DNA of 64,000 nucleotides from Micromonospora sp. WMMA1363 (GCF_030345795.1 NZ_JAUALB010000001.1:372001-436000), one strand, 5' to 3'; numbered from the stretch's first letter, positions 26,792-37,164 are shown. The notes: generated by a model from the letters alone, not told the origin. Numbers and translations are program-made.

Positions 26792-27592
26792 ATGGTCATG
26801 TGGGATCCAACGACGTACCTGCGCTTCGGCGACGAGCGATCGCGCCCGTTCCACGAGCTGCTCGCCCGCGTCTCCGCCGCCCGGCCCCGCGCGGTCGTCG
26901 ACCTCGGCTGCGGTCCGGGCACGCTGACCGCCACCCTCGTCGACCGGTGGCCGGACAGCCGGCTGACCGGCCTCGACTCGTCGGCCGAGATGATCGCCCG
27001 CGCCGTCGCCCTGGACAGCCCGGTGGACTTCGCCCTCGCCGACGTTCGAGACTGGCACCCCGGGCCGGACACCGACGTCGTCATCAGCAACGCGGTGCTC
27101 CAGTGGGTGCCCGGCCACCGCGACCTGCTCGTCCGCTGGGCCCGCGAGCTGCCCGCCAGGGCCTGGCTCGCCGTGCAGGTGCCGGGGAACGTCGACGAGC
27201 CTTCCCACCGGGCGCTGCGCGCGGTCGCCGCCCGCCCCGCCTGGCGGGACACTCTCGCACCGCTGCTGCGGAAGACCACCGTCGACGACGCCGCCGGCTA
27301 CGCGCAGCTGCTGACCGCCGCCGGCTGCGCGGTGGACGCCTGGGAAACTACGTACGTGCATCTGCTTCCGGCCCCGGTCGACACCGACCATCCGGTCCTG
27401 AGCTGGCTGGAAGGGACCGCGCTGCGCCCGATCCGCGCCGCTCTGCCCGCCGCCGACTGGTCCGACTTCCGGGCCGAGCTGGGCGTACGGCTCGCCGAGG
27501 CGTACCCGGTACGGCAGGGGCAGGTGTACTTCCCGTTCCGACGCGTCTTCTTCGTGGCCCGCACCGGCGCCCCTGTAGAGGAGAAACAGTGA
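26792..27592 (+). CDS. tam: Trans-aconitate 2-methyltransferase
   Basis: 266 aa. The SAM-binding motif VVDLGCGPGTLTATL is followed by the Tam-specific WPDSRLTGLDSSAEMI and ISNAVLQWVPGH. The enzyme methylates trans-aconitate, a spontaneous by-product that inhibits the TCA cycle. Two ATGs (26792 and 26798) are possible, with GGGAG before them. It overlaps the adenosine deaminase gene by 4 bases. The upstream spacer contains TCTTAACAAAACGAACG, a local AT-rich patch. Confidence 0.88.
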   Translation: MVMWDPTTYLRFGDERSRPFHELLARVSAARPRAVVDLGCGPGTLTATLVDRWPDSRLTGLDSSAEMIARAVALDSPVDFALADVRDWHPGPDTDVVISNAVLQWVPGHRDLLVRWARELPARAWLAVQVPGNVDEPSHRALRAVAARPAWRDTLAPLLRKTTVDDAAGYAQLLTAAGCAVDAWETTYVHLLPAPVDTDHPVLSWLEGTALRPIRAALPAADWSDFRAELGVRLAEAYPVRQGQVYFPFRRVFFVARTGAPVEEKQ

Positions 27593-28614
27593 CCGACCTG
27601 CCCACCTTCGTCGCCGGACTGCCCAAGGTGGAGCTGCACGTGCACCACGTCGGCTCCGCCTCGCCCCGGATCGTCGCCGAGTTGGCCGCCCGCCACGAGG
27701 GACGTAGCCCCGTCCCGGCCGACCCCGCCGCGCTTGCCGACTACTTCGCCTTCCGCGACTTCGCGCACTTCATCGAGGTCTACCTCAGTGTGGTGGACCT
27801 GATCCGGGATCCGGAGGACGTCTGGATCCTCACCCACGAGGTCGCCCGCGAGCTGGCCCGGCAGCAGGTCCGCTACGCCGAGCTGACCGTCACCCCGTAC
27901 TCCCACGTGCGCCGGGGTATCCCCGCCCCGGCGTTCTGCGAGGCGATCGAGGACGCGCGCAAGCGAGCCGAGGCGGACTTCGGCATCCAGCTGCGCTGGT
28001 GCTTCGACATCCCGGGCGAGGCCGGTCTGCCGGCGGCCGAGGAGACCCTGCGGATCTGCCTGGAGGAGCGCCCCGACGGGCTGATCAGCTTCGGGCTGGG
28101 CGGCCCGGAGATCGGCGTGCCCCGGCCGCAGTTCGCGCCCTACTTCGACCAGGCCCGCGCGGCCGGCCTGCGCTCGGTCCCGCATGCCGGCGAGACCACC
28201 GGCCCGCAGACCGTCTGGGACGCGCTGCGCGACCTCGGTGCGGATCGGATCGGCCACGGCATCGCCGCCGTCGGCGACCCGCAGCTGCTCGCGTACCTGG
28301 CCGAGCGGCAGATCGCTTTGGAGGTCTGCCCCACCTCCAACGTGCGCACCCGGGCGGTGGCGCGCATCGAGGACCACCCGCTGCCCCGGCTGGTCGCGGC
28401 CGGGCTGCTGGTCACCATCAACTCCGACGACCCGCCGATGTTCGGCACCACCCTCGACGACGAGTACGCGGTGGCGGCCCGCCTGCTCGACCTCGACCCG
28501 GCGGGGCTGGCCGCGCTGGCCCGCAACGCGGTGACCGCCTCGTTTCTCGAACCGACGGCGAAGCAACGCCTCGTCGACGAGATCGACACCTACCTGGCGA
28601 GCGCCCCGCGCTGA
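27589..28614 (+). CDS. add: Adenosine deaminase
   Basis: 341 aa. The first zinc site reads KVELHVHHVGSASP, the actinobacterial variant of the usual HVHLDG, followed by the catalytic region PHAGETTGPQTVWDAL, RIGHGIAA, and SDDPPMFGTTLDDEY near the C-terminus. It deaminates adenosine to inosine in purine salvage; members with this variant first motif form a distinct subgroup, so substrate range may differ. GTG start overlapping the tam stop (GTGA). Confidence 0.88.
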   Translation: MTDLPTFVAGLPKVELHVHHVGSASPRIVAELAARHEGRSPVPADPAALADYFAFRDFAHFIEVYLSVVDLIRDPEDVWILTHEVARELARQQVRYAELTVTPYSHVRRGIPAPAFCEAIEDARKRAEADFGIQLRWCFDIPGEAGLPAAEETLRICLEERPDGLISFGLGGPEIGVPRPQFAPYFDQARAAGLRSVPHAGETTGPQTVWDALRDLGADRIGHGIAAVGDPQLLAYLAERQIALEVCPTSNVRTRAVARIEDHPLPRLVAAGLLVTINSDDPPMFGTTLDDEYAVAARLLDLDPAGLAALARNAVTASFLEPTAKQRLVDEIDTYLASAPR

Positions 28615-28649
28615 CTTCGGGGCAGCGCACCGTCGCCGACGGCGACGGG

Positions 28650-28677
28650 ATCGTGGCCCCCGCGTCGGGGCCACGAT
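28650..28677. terminator. Hairpin terminator after add
   Basis: An 11-bp perfect stem, ATCGTGGCCCC with GGGGCCACGAT. The rest of the 300-base gap to the kinase gene (28678-28912) holds only G- and C-tract sequence with no gene seen. Confidence 0.75.
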
Positions 28678-28912
28678 GTCCACGTCCGGGACCGCACGGC
28701 CACGTACCGCGTGTTGGGGGAGGGGGCGCGCGGCGGGAGTGGGTGGGGGGAACCGTGTCTCCCGCCGCGCGCACGGCTCCACCGACCGCGGGTGCGTGGG
28801 TCGGTGGAGCTGATGGGGTTCGTGCCTCGATCCTGGCAGTTCCGCACCCGCACGTCCGCGGGGTTAACCCGGATCTAAGGAAGACTTGTGCCGGCCAACA
28901 GCCCGACGGGGC

Positions 28913-30313
28913 TCAGCGGGCGTCGGGGCGCTGCCGGGGCCACCGACGGCCGCCCTTCTGGTCGCGGACGTCCCGGGCCATCCGGCCCACCAGCCCGAAC
29001 CGGCTGACCTGCCGTGGTGCCGCCTCCGGATCGGCCAGCAGCATGATCACGCTCGCCCCGCCCAGTCGCGCCCGGTCGATGCTGACCGACCCGCTGGCCT
29101 GCAACGCCACCCGCTTGGCGATGTCCAGCCCGAGACCGGTCGAACCCCGGTCGCTCGCGCCACGGCGCAGTGCCCGGTCCGGCTCCGTGATGCCCGGTCC
29201 GGCATCGTCGACCCGGATCGCCACATACCCGTCCCGCCGCGAGACCACCACCTCGAACGCGGTGCCCTGCGGGGTGTACCGGAAGACGTTGCCGATCACC
29301 GCGTCCAGCGCGGCGGCCAGCTCGGCGCGGGGCACCGGTGCCGGGATGCGCAGCTGCGCGCCGAACACCCGGTGCGGGCGGTTCTGGTCCCCGGCCAGGG
29401 CGGACCAGAACACCATCCGCTCCCGGACCACCTCGCTCACGTCGCACATCGCCGGCACGGTCTCCTGGGTGACCGCCTTCCGGGTGGTCTTGATGAGCTG
29501 GTCGACCTCGCTCTCCAGGGTCACGATCGCCTGCCGGATCCGCCGGATCCCGCGCCGGCGGTCCAGCTCGGCGTCGCTGAACGTCCCGATGCTGGTGTCG
29601 TCGGGCTCCAGCGCCTCGGCGTCGAGGCGCAGCGCGGTCAGCGGCGTCCGTAGCCGGTGCGACAGGTCTGCGACCAGCTCCCGCTCGTCGGCGCGGGCCG
29701 CGACGAGCCGCTCCGCCATCCGGTTGAACGCGTGCCCGGCCTCGGCCAGTTCCCGTGGCCCGGTCGGTTCCACCCGGACGCTGAGATCGCCGCCGCCGAG
29801 GGCGAGCGCGGACCGGACCAGGCAACGAGCCGCCTCCACGACGCGGGCCGCCACCCGATCCACGATCAGCACCGCTGCGCCGACGAGGGCGACCGTCACG
29901 CCCAGCAGCAGAAGCCAGTAGCCGCCGGCCCCGGCGGAGAGCGCGGAATCGGGCACGAAGACCTCGACCACCGCCGTCCGATCGCCGAGCACCACCGGGT
30001 CGAGTCGTACCACACCGCCGTCGACGTCGACGACGACCGACCGGCCTCCCGTCCGGGCGCGTTCCAGGTCGACGGCGCCGGCCCGCCCCCCGGACGTCGC
30101 CCCGTCCAGCCCGTGGACGACCGGCCGGGCGGCCGGGTCGTCCCCGCTGGCCGAAACTGCCCGCTCGACCACCTCGGGCGCCGTACTCACGGCGAGGGCG
30201 CCGGTGACAAGCGCGCTGCGTCGGGCCGCGTCGGCGATCGCGTCCTCGCGGGCGCGGTCGCCGAGGGCCGAGGTGAGCGGCACCAGGAACGCGACCGCGA
30301 CCAGGGTGCACAT
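28913..30313 (-). CDS. Sensor histidine kinase
   Basis: About 466 aa. An N-terminal transmembrane helix, an extracytoplasmic domain of about 110 residues, a second helix (GYWLLLLGVTVALVGAAVLI), a HAMP region, the dimerisation/phosphoacceptor helix ELVADLSHRLRTPLTAL (His in SHRLRTP), and an ATP domain with the N-box, VDDAGPGIT and STGLGLDIAKR. It pairs with the response regulator upstream. The ATG at 30313 starts just inside the first helix; an in-frame CTG at 30346 would add basic residues and overlap the regulator stop, and may be the true start. Confidence 0.88.
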   Translation of the reverse strand: MCTLVAVAFLVPLTSALGDRAREDAIADAARRSALVTGALAVSTAPEVVERAVSASGDDPAARPVVHGLDGATSGGRAGAVDLERARTGGRSVVVDVDGGVVRLDPVVLGDRTAVVEVFVPDSALSAGAGGYWLLLLGVTVALVGAAVLIVDRVAARVVEAARCLVRSALALGGGDLSVRVEPTGPRELAEAGHAFNRMAERLVAARADERELVADLSHRLRTPLTALRLDAEALEPDDTSIGTFSDAELDRRRGIRRIRQAIVTLESEVDQLIKTTRKAVTQETVPAMCDVSEVVRERMVFWSALAGDQNRPHRVFGAQLRIPAPVPRAELAAALDAVIGNVFRYTPQGTAFEVVVSRRDGYVAIRVDDAGPGITEPDRALRRGASDRGSTGLGLDIAKRVALQASGSVSIDRARLGGASVIMLLADPEAAPRQVSRFGLVGRMARDVRDQKGGRRWPRQRPDAR

Positions 30314-30342
30314 GGTGACCGTGACCAGGGCCAGCGTCCGCC

Positions 30343-31032
30343 TCAGTCCGGCGCCACCAGCCGGAAGCCCACCCCCCGCACGGTGCGCAGGTAGCGTGGC
30401 TTCGCCGCGGACTCGCCCATTTTGCGGCGCAGCCAGTAGAGGTGAACGTCGATGGTCTGGTCCTCGCCGACCGACGGTTGCCGCCATACCTCCTCCAAGA
30501 GCTCCCGGCGGGACACTACCCGGCCCGGCCGTGCGGCGAGATACGCCAGCAGGTCGAACTCCTTGCGGGTCAGCGCCAGGGGCTCGCCGTCGAGGTGGGC
30601 GCTGCGCTCCCCGGAGTCCACCCGGAGACCGCCGACGACGTGCACGGCCGGCTGGACCGTCCGGCTGGCCCGGCCGGCGCGGCGCAGTACGGTGGTGATC
30701 CGGGCGTCCAGGTGCGCCCCGGTGAACGGCTTGACCATGTAGTCGTCGGCGCCCGCGCGCAGTAGCCGGACCACGGACTGCTCGTCGTCGCGAGCCGTGG
30801 CGATGATGATCGGCACGTCGGTGATGCCGCGCAACATCCGCAGCGCGTCCGAGCCGTCGAGATCGGGCAGACCCAGGTCGAGTACCACGAGGTCCGGGGT
30901 CTCGGCCGCGACCCGGCGTAGCGCCTCCAGTGCGGTGCCGACGGCGTGCACCGCGTGCCCCCGGTCGGCGAGGGAACGCAGCATCGCGCCGCGGACAACA
31001 TGGTCGTCTTCGACCAGGAGCACGGTGGCCAC
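30343..31032 (-). CDS. OmpR-family response regulator
   Basis: 229 aa. Receiver domain with VLLVEDDHVV (acidic pocket), VVLDLGLPDLDG (phosphorylated Asp) and DYMVKPF (Lys); then an OmpR/PhoB winged helix with ALTRKEFDLLAYLAARPGRV and the recognition region TIDVHLYWLRRKMG. Transcribed first, before the histidine kinase. The signal is unknown. The regulator-kinase order and overlapping ends suggest one transcript. Confidence 0.93.
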   Translation of the reverse strand: MATVLLVEDDHVVRGAMLRSLADRGHAVHAVGTALEALRRVAAETPDLVVLDLGLPDLDGSDALRMLRGITDVPIIIATARDDEQSVVRLLRAGADDYMVKPFTGAHLDARITTVLRRAGRASRTVQPAVHVVGGLRVDSGERSAHLDGEPLALTRKEFDLLAYLAARPGRVVSRRELLEEVWRQPSVGEDQTIDVHLYWLRRKMGESAAKPRYLRTVRGVGFRLVAPD

Positions 31033-31239
31033 CCGATGACCCTACTGCCGTTGACACGGCGGCCGGTGCGTCGGGGGCGGGCACGCGGCGTCGGTGCTCG
31101 ATCGGCGTAGCTGGATGGCTGCCGTGGTGTGCCCGGCTCGGGCCCACGATCCGGCTGTACCGGATCCCGCGGCAGCCCGGCGCGCGGCCGGCCCGCCCGC
31201 GTTGCGACGTGCCGGCCCGGCCGGCAAGCTGGTGGAACG

Positions 31240-32160
31240 ATGTCCTTCACGCTCTTCGCCGACACCCGGATCGCGCTGGCCCGGGAGTCGCTGGCCGGAC
31301 TGTCGGTCGGCGACGCCCTCGGCTCCCAGTTCTTCGTTCCCGGCCGGAGCCCCGCTGACCTGGCCGCCGGTCGACTCCCGCCCCCGCCCTGGGCCTGGAC
31401 CGACGACACCGAGATGGCCTGCTCCGTGGTCGACGCCCTCGCCGGGGCCGGGCGGATCGACCGGGACGCGCTCGCTGTCGCGTTCGCCGAGCGCTGCGAG
31501 CCGTACCGGGGGTACGGCCCGGGTGCGGTCACCATCCTGCGGCTGATCCGCACCGGCACCCCCTGGCCGGCGGCCGCCGCGTCGGCCTTCGACGGGGAGG
31601 GTTCCTGTGGCAACGGGGCCGCGATGCGGGTCGGCCCGCTGGGCGCGTACTTCGCCGACTCCACCGCCCGGGCAGCGGCGCAGGCCCGAGCGTCGGCCGA
31701 GGTCACCCACGCCCACCCGGAGGGCGTCGCCGGCGCGGTCGCCGTCGCGGTGGCCGCGTCGCTGTCCGCCCGTGCCCGGCTGGACGGTCACCGCCCCGAA
31801 CCGGACCGGCTGCTCGCCGGGGTGGCGGCCGCGCTCGACCCGGCCAGCGCGGTGAACCGCGGCGTGCGGCGGGCCGCCGGACTGCTCGGCCGTCCCCTGC
31901 CGGAGGTGGTGGACGCGCTGGGTAACGGCTCCCGGGTCACGGCACAGGACACCGTCGCCTTCACCTGCTGGGTTGCCGCCAGGCACCTCGAGGACTACCC
32001 GGCGGCCATCCGCGCCTGCGTGGAGGCGGGTGGGGACGTGGACACCACCGCCGCGATCGTCGGGGCGGTGGTCGCCGCGTACACCGGGGTCGGCACCCCG
32101 GGTGGGGTGCCGGTCCCGTGGCTCGACGCCCGTGAGGCACTGCCCGACTGGCTGCCCTGA
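31240..32160 (+). CDS. ADP-ribosylglycohydrolase family protein
   Basis: 306 aa. Metal-binding motifs of the DraG/ARH family are in place: WTDDTEMA near residue 55, GSCGNGAAMRVGPLG in the middle, and GGDVDTTAAIVGAVVAAYTG at the end. These enzymes remove ADP-ribose from proteins or small molecules using two Mg ions. The ATG at 31240 gives the expected N-terminal helix RIALARESLAGLSVGDALG. Substrate unknown. Confidence 0.88.
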   Translation: MSFTLFADTRIALARESLAGLSVGDALGSQFFVPGRSPADLAAGRLPPPPWAWTDDTEMACSVVDALAGAGRIDRDALAVAFAERCEPYRGYGPGAVTILRLIRTGTPWPAAAASAFDGEGSCGNGAAMRVGPLGAYFADSTARAAAQARASAEVTHAHPEGVAGAVAVAVAASLSARARLDGHRPEPDRLLAGVAAALDPASAVNRGVRRAAGLLGRPLPEVVDALGNGSRVTAQDTVAFTCWVAARHLEDYPAAIRACVEAGGDVDTTAAIVGAVVAAYTGVGTPGGVPVPWLDAREALPDWLP

Positions 32161-32165
32161 CCCCG

Positions 32166-33005
32166 TCAGCGGGCCGCCGCCGGCTCACGGTCGACCGGCT
32201 CGGATGCCGTCGCGGCCGGCGGGTCGCCGTCGAGAACCGCGCGCAGCTCGCTCCGCTCGTCCGACGGCTCCCGTCGGCGCCAGCGGCTGAGCAGCCAGCC
32301 GCCCGCCACACCACCGCCCAAGCCCGCGAGCAGGCCGGCGACGAGGAGCCCGTCGGTGTCGCCGCCGGCGGGCGGTGTGTCGGCACGCGACCCCGGTGCG
32401 CCCGGCCCGGCCGGCGCGCCCGCCGCCGTGCCGTGCCCGGCGTGGCCGCCCTGCGGTGCGCCCGGCAGGGGCGGCAGCAGGGTGAGCGCCGGCGCCGCCT
32501 TCTCCCCGGTCGGGCCCGACCACCGCACCACCGTGCCGTCGGCGTACGTCTGGCGCACCTCGAAGGTCAGCCGTTCGACCCGCGGCAGCGGGCCCATCGA
32601 CAGGACGAGCCGGGCCGGTCCGGCGGGTGAGCCGGGCATGCGGAACCAGGTCACCGCGCTGGTGACCTGGTTGACGTCGGAGGAGTGGATACCGGCGATC
32701 GGCCGGTCGAGGTCACGCATGGCGATCCGGGGCGCCCAGCCGTCGACCGACATCGGGTAGACCTCGGCGATCGGGGCGTCGACGGGCAACCTGATCTCGA
32801 TCTGTTCGGTCGTGGTGCCCGCCCGTTCCGGTGGCACCACGAACTCCACCTTCACCGCGTCGCCCTGCCGGGCCTGCGTCGGCGCGACCGTCACGTCCGC
32901 CGCGTACGCCGTGCCGGGCCAGGCCAGCACCGCGCCCGAGGCCACGGCGACGAGTGTCCCGACCCGGCGGTACCGCTCACGCGTCCTTCCCATCGTCATC
33001 CCCAT
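32166..33005 (-). CDS. YcnI-like (DUF1775) secreted, membrane-anchored protein
   Basis: About 279 aa. A signal peptide (TLVAVASGAVLAWPGTAYA) precedes a beta-sandwich of the DUF1775/YcnI type, with VEFVVPPERAG and the LPVDAP and MSVDGW segments. A Pro/Gly-rich linker leads to a C-terminal helix LLVAGLLAGLGGGVAGGWLL and a charged tail. YcnI proteins bind copper through an N-terminal mature His; here the mature start reads ADVTVAP, so that His is missing. Several ATGs lie close together (33005, 32999, 32993). It is convergent with the ADP-ribosylglycohydrolase gene. Confidence 0.75.
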   Translation of the reverse strand: MGMTMGRTRERYRRVGTLVAVASGAVLAWPGTAYAADVTVAPTQARQGDAVKVEFVVPPERAGTTTEQIEIRLPVDAPIAEVYPMSVDGWAPRIAMRDLDRPIAGIHSSDVNQVTSAVTWFRMPGSPAGPARLVLSMGPLPRVERLTFEVRQTYADGTVVRWSGPTGEKAAPALTLLPPLPGAPQGGHAGHGTAAGAPAGPGAPGSRADTPPAGGDTDGLLVAGLLAGLGGGVAGGWLLSRWRRREPSDERSELRAVLDGDPPAATASEPVDREPAAAR

Positions 33006-33214
33006 CCGTGCGCCACGCGGCCGGAACCGGCTCCGGCCACACCCGGTAGTTCGGATGCGAGAACGGAAAGGTTCAACCCACCCAGCGGTCGCAACCGGGG
33101 ACCCCGCCACCGCCGCGGCGCCAAGGGGTGGCCCTTCCGCGCACCGCGGGCAGTGCGGGGCGGGGCGACCGATAGCATCGGCAGCATCCGTACCGCCTGC
33201 CGTGAGGAGTCAGC

Positions 33215-35221
33215 GTGTCCGCACCCCGTATCCCCGTCGTGGCCGACCCCGTCGTCGTGGCCGCCGGGACCACGGCGGCCGACGCGGTGACGGCGGCCGG
33301 CCTTCCCACCGGTGGCGCCAAGGCGATCGTGGTGGTCCGCGACGCGCAGGGCCAGCTCCGTGACCTGGACTGGCGACCGGCGGTCGACATTGAGGTCGAG
33401 CCGGTGGCCATCGACACCCCGGACGGGCTGAACGTGCTGCGCCACTCCACCGCGCACGTGCTGGCCCAGGCCGTGCAGGACGTCTTCCCGGAGGCGAAGC
33501 TCGGCATCGGTCCACCGATCGAGAACGGCTTCTACTACGACTTCGCCGTGGACAAGCCGTTCCAGCCGGAGGACCTGGCGAAGCTCGAGAAGCGGATGCA
33601 GGAGATCGTCAAGTCGGGTCAGCGGTTCCGCCGGCGGCGTTTCCACAGCCTGGACGAGGCGAGGACCGAGTTGGCCGGTGAGCCGTTCAAGCTCGAGCTG
33701 ATCGACGTCAAGGGCGAGGGACTGGATACCGACGAGGTGATGGAGGTCGGCGGCGGCGAGCTGACCATCTACGACAACCTCGCCGCGGGTGAGGACAAGG
33801 TCTGCTGGTCCGACCTCTGTCGGGGCCCGCACCTGCCGAACACCCGGCTGATCGGAGCGTTCAAGTTGATGCGCTCCGCCGCCGCGTACTGGCGCGGTTC
33901 GGAGAAGAACCCGCAACTCCAGCGGGTCTACGGCACCGCGTGGCCGACGCGCGACGAGCTGAAGGCGTACCTGAGACTCCTCGAGGAGGCCGCGCGGCGC
34001 GACCACCGCAAGCTCGGCGCAGACCTCGACCTGTTCAGCTTCCCCGACGAGATCGGCTCCGGCCTCGCGGTCTTTCACCCCAAGGGCGGCATCATCCGCC
34101 GCGAACTGGAGAACTACTCGCGGCGCCGGCACGAGGAGGCGGGGTACGAGTTCGTCAACACCCCGCACATCACCAAGGGGCAGCTCTTCGAGACCTCCGG
34201 GCATCTCCAGTGGTACGCCGACGGCATGTACCCGCCCATGGAGATGGAGGGCGCAAACTACTACCTCAAGCCGATGAACTGCCCGTTCCACAACCTGATC
34301 TTCCGGTCGCGGGGGCGGTCCTACCGAGAGCTGCCGCTTCGGTTGTTCGAGTTCGGCTCGGTCTACCGGTTCGAGAAGTCCGGTGTCGTGCACGGACTGA
34401 CCCGGGTACGTGGCATGACCCAGGACGACGCGCACATCTACTGCACGCAGGAGCAGATGGCGGGCGAGCTGAAGTCGCTGCTCTCCTTCGTGCTCGACCT
34501 GCTGCGTGACTACGGCCTGGATGACTTCTACCTCGAGCTGTCCACCCGTAACCCGGACAAGTCGGTCGGTACTGACGAGAGCTGGGAACGGGCCACCGAG
34601 GCGCTGCGCTCGGCCGCCGAGGAGTCCGGTCTGGACCTGGTGCCCGACCCGGGCGGGGCGGCGTTCTACGGACCGAAGATCTCGGTGCAGGCCAAGGACG
34701 CCATCGGCCGGACCTGGCAGATGTCCACCATCCAGGTCGACTTCAACCTGCCGGAGCGGTTCAACCTGGAGTACCAGGCCGCGGACGGGTCCCGACAGCG
34801 GCCGGTGATGATCCACCGGGCGCTGTTCGGCTCGATCGAGCGATTCTTCGGCGTGCTCACCGAGCACTACGCGGGCGCTTTCCCGGCCTGGCTCGCCCCG
34901 GTTCAGGTGGTCGGCATCCCGATCCGCGACGACCACACCGACTACCTGCACGGGTTCGTCGCCGCGCTGCGCGCCGAGGGTATCCGGGCCCAGGTCGACA
35001 CCGGTGACGACCGGATGCAGAAGAAGATCCGCACCGCCCAGCAGCAGAAGATCCCGTTCATGGTGATCGCCGGTGACGACGACGTGGCGGCGGGCACCGT
35101 GTCGTTCCGGTATCGGGACGGCTCGCAGCGCAACGGTGTGCCGATGGCCGAAGCGGTCAGGCACATCCTCGACGTGGTCACCTCCCGCAGCAACACCGGC
35201 CCCAGCGCCGCCGAGGGGTGA
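33215..35221 (+). CDS. thrS: Threonyl-tRNA synthetase
   Basis: 668 aa, full length. N-terminal TGS-like domain, editing domain with [19 protein letters not shown], class II catalytic core with [20 protein letters not shown] and motif 2/3 sequences ([28 protein letters not shown]), and the anticodon-binding domain ([20 protein letters not shown]). GTG start with GAGGAG upstream. It begins the conserved thrS-HIT-pgsA-pimA neighbourhood of actinobacteria. Confidence 0.97.
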   Translation: MSAPRIPVVADPVVVAAGTTAADAVTAAGLPTGGAKAIVVVRDAQGQLRDLDWRPAVDIEVEPVAIDTPDGLNVLRHSTAHVLAQAVQDVFPEAKLGIGPPIENGFYYDFAVDKPFQPEDLAKLEKRMQEIVKSGQRFRRRRFHSLDEARTELAGEPFKLELIDVKGEGLDTDEVMEVGGGELTIYDNLAAGEDKVCWSDLCRGPHLPNTRLIGAFKLMRSAAAYWRGSEKNPQLQRVYGTAWPTRDELKAYLRLLEEAARRDHRKLGADLDLFSFPDEIGSGLAVFHPKGGIIRRELENYSRRRHEEAGYEFVNTPHITKGQLFETSGHLQWYADGMYPPMEMEGANYYLKPMNCPFHNLIFRSRGRSYRELPLRLFEFGSVYRFEKSGVVHGLTRVRGMTQDDAHIYCTQEQMAGELKSLLSFVLDLLRDYGLDDFYLELSTRNPDKSVGTDESWERATEALRSAAEESGLDLVPDPGGAAFYGPKISVQAKDAIGRTWQMSTIQVDFNLPERFNLEYQAADGSRQRPVMIHRALFGSIERFFGVLTEHYAGAFPAWLAPVQVVGIPIRDDHTDYLHGFVAALRAEGIRAQVDTGDDRMQKKIRTAQQQKIPFMVIAGDDDVAAGTVSFRYRDGSQRNGVPMAEAVRHILDVVTSRSNTGPSAAEG

Positions 35222-35353
35222 GGAAGGCCCTCGTCGGCGCCTGCCGGCAGCCGAAGGGGCGCCTGTCGACACCGCCCGCACCGGCGCCCGCCCACACCGG
35301 TACGGCACGGTGCGGGTCGGCGGTGCCCGCCGTCGGGTCGTAGGATCGCTGCT

Positions 35354-35902
35354 GTGACTGGGGCGGAGGGACACACGGACACCAATGCCATGGCGGACGG
35401 CCTGGATCGGCTCTGGACACCGCACCGGATGACGTACATCTCGGGCGGGGACCGGCCCGAGGGCGGGTACGAGAAGCCGGGCGGCTGCCCGTTCTGTCTC
35501 GCGCCCGGCCGCCCGCAGCCGGACAGTCTCGTCGTCGCGCGCGGTGAGCACGTCTTCGTGGTGCTCAACCTCTACCCGTACAACCCAGGGCACCTGTTGG
35601 TCTGCCCCTACCGGCACGTGGCCGACTACACCGACCTGGACGGTCCGGAGACGGCCGAGCTGGCCGCGTTCACCCAGACCGCCATGCGGGTGGTCCGGAA
35701 GGTCAGCAGCGCGCACGGCTTCAACGTCGGTATGAACCAGGGCGGCGTGGCCGGCGCCGGCATCGCCGCGCATCTGCACCAGCACGTGGTGCCCCGGTGG
35801 GGTGGGGACGCCAACTTCATGCCGGTGATCGGCCGGACCAAGGTCCTGCCCCAGCTGTTGGGGGACACCCGGGAACTACTGGCGCGCGCCTGGCCCCGCT
35901 GA
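35354..35902 (+). CDS. HIT-family nucleotide phosphorylase/hydrolase
   Basis: 182 aa with the HIT motif AHLHQHVVPRW and a zinc-binding-like CPFCLAPG near the N-terminus. Mycobacterial proteins at this position (after thrS) act as diadenosine tetraphosphate phosphorylases, so it probably clears Ap4A made by aminoacyl-tRNA synthetases. GTG start 132 bases after thrS; the two may be co-transcribed. Confidence 0.88.
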   Translation: MTGAEGHTDTNAMADGLDRLWTPHRMTYISGGDRPEGGYEKPGGCPFCLAPGRPQPDSLVVARGEHVFVVLNLYPYNPGHLLVCPYRHVADYTDLDGPETAELAAFTQTAMRVVRKVSSAHGFNVGMNQGGVAGAGIAAHLHQHVVPRWGGDANFMPVIGRTKVLPQLLGDTRELLARAWPR

Positions 35903-36105
35903 CCCCGACCACCGCACGCCGACGGCGATCTGCGCGCGGACGTGCGCTCCGGCGCGGCTGGCGGCCAAGCGGCGGGGAGGTGCCTGGGCCTCCGCTGTGC
36001 CCGGTGACGGCCTGTGTGCCGGGGCTGGTGCCCTGGGCGTCGACCGATTCGGCGCGGGCCGCGTGGGTCGTCCCTCCCGCGGGCGGGAGATGACAGGATG
36101 CCTCG

Positions 36106-37164
36106 ATGGCAGTCATGACGCGGACGCTGGGTCGCAGCGGCATCGAGGTGAGCGCCCTGGGCATGGGGTGCTGGGCGATCGGTGGCCCGTGGGCCGAGGG
36201 AGCCCAGCCGTTGGGCTGGGGCGTCGTCGACGACGACGAGTCCGTCCGGGCGGTACGCCGGGCCCTCGACGAGGGCGTGACCCTCTTCGACACCGCCGAC
36301 ACGTACGGGGCGGGGCACTCGGAGCGGATTCTCGGCCGGGCCCTCGCCGGGCGGCGGGACGAGGCGGTCGTCGCAACGAAGTGGGGCTACACGTTCGACG
36401 AGGTGTCCCGGCAGGCGACGGGGGAGGACGCCTCGTCGGCGTACCTGCGACGGGCGGTGACCGACTCGCTGCGGCGGCTCGACACCGACCGCATCGACCT
36501 CTACCAGCTGCACCTGGGCGACCTCCCGGTGCCGCGCGCGGAGGACCTGGTCGGTGCGTTGGAGGAGTTGGTCGCCGACGGGCTGGTCCGCGCCTACGGC
36601 TGGAGCACCGACCGGACGGACCGTGCCGCGGCGTGGGGACAGGGCGCCCGGGGCGCGACCGCCGTGCAGCACACCCTGTCGGTGCTGCGGGACGCGCCGG
36701 ACCTGCTCGCCGTCTGTGACAAGTACGACCTCGCCAGCGTCGCCCGGGGTCCGCTCGGGATGGGTCTGCTCACCGGCAAGTACACGACCGGCTCCACGCT
36801 GCCCCGCGACGACCTGCGCGGGCACGCGCCCGGCTGGCTGGAGTGGTTCCGGGGTGGGCGGCCGGCTCCGGAGTGGCTGCGCCGGGTAGGCGCCGTGCGG
36901 GCGGCCCTGACCGCCGACGGCCGGACCCTGGCACAGGGCGCGCTGGGCTGGATCTGGGCGCGCAGTGACCGTCCGATCCCGATTCCCGGTTGCCGGACGG
37001 TCGCCCAGGTCGAGGAGAACGCGGCGGCGCTGGCCCGGGGCCCGCTCCCGCCGGACCAGTTCGCCGAGGTCGAACGTCAGTTGGCGGCCCTGCGCACGGC
37101 GGCCCGGCGCGAAGTCGACCGCCCCTACCGGCCGAGCCCCACCATCCCCACAGCCCGCCCCTGA
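36106..37164 (+). CDS. Aldo/keto reductase
   Basis: 352 aa. Catalytic set intact: DTADTYGAGHSERILGRAL, VVATKWG and LYQLHLGDL, and the NADP-binding end IPIPGCRTVAQVEENAAAL. The strand-opening TLGRSGIEVSALGMGCWAIG is typical of the YajO/AKR11 group. Substrate not predictable. It is monocistronic, inserted in an otherwise conserved neighbourhood between the HIT gene and the EF-G-like gene. Confidence 0.9.
   Translation: MAVMTRTLGRSGIEVSALGMGCWAIGGPWAEGAQPLGWGVVDDDESVRAVRRALDEGVTLFDTADTYGAGHSERILGRALAGRRDEAVVATKWGYTFDEVSRQATGEDASSAYLRRAVTDSLRRLDTDRIDLYQLHLGDLPVPRAEDLVGALEELVADGLVRAYGWSTDRTDRAAAWGQGARGATAVQHTLSVLRDAPDLLAVCDKYDLASVARGPLGMGLLTGKYTTGSTLPRDDLRGHAPGWLEWFRGGRPAPEWLRRVGAVRAALTADGRTLAQGALGWIWARSDRPIPIPGCRTVAQVEENAAALARGPLPPDQFAEVERQLAALRTAARREVDRPYRPSPTIPTARP

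Noticed and set aside
32996..35785. A 929-codon open frame antisense to thrS.
   Set aside because: It is the mirror of a well-supported gene in high-GC DNA; its sequence is His/Arg/Val-rich with no domain, a typical artefact of strong third-position GC bias.
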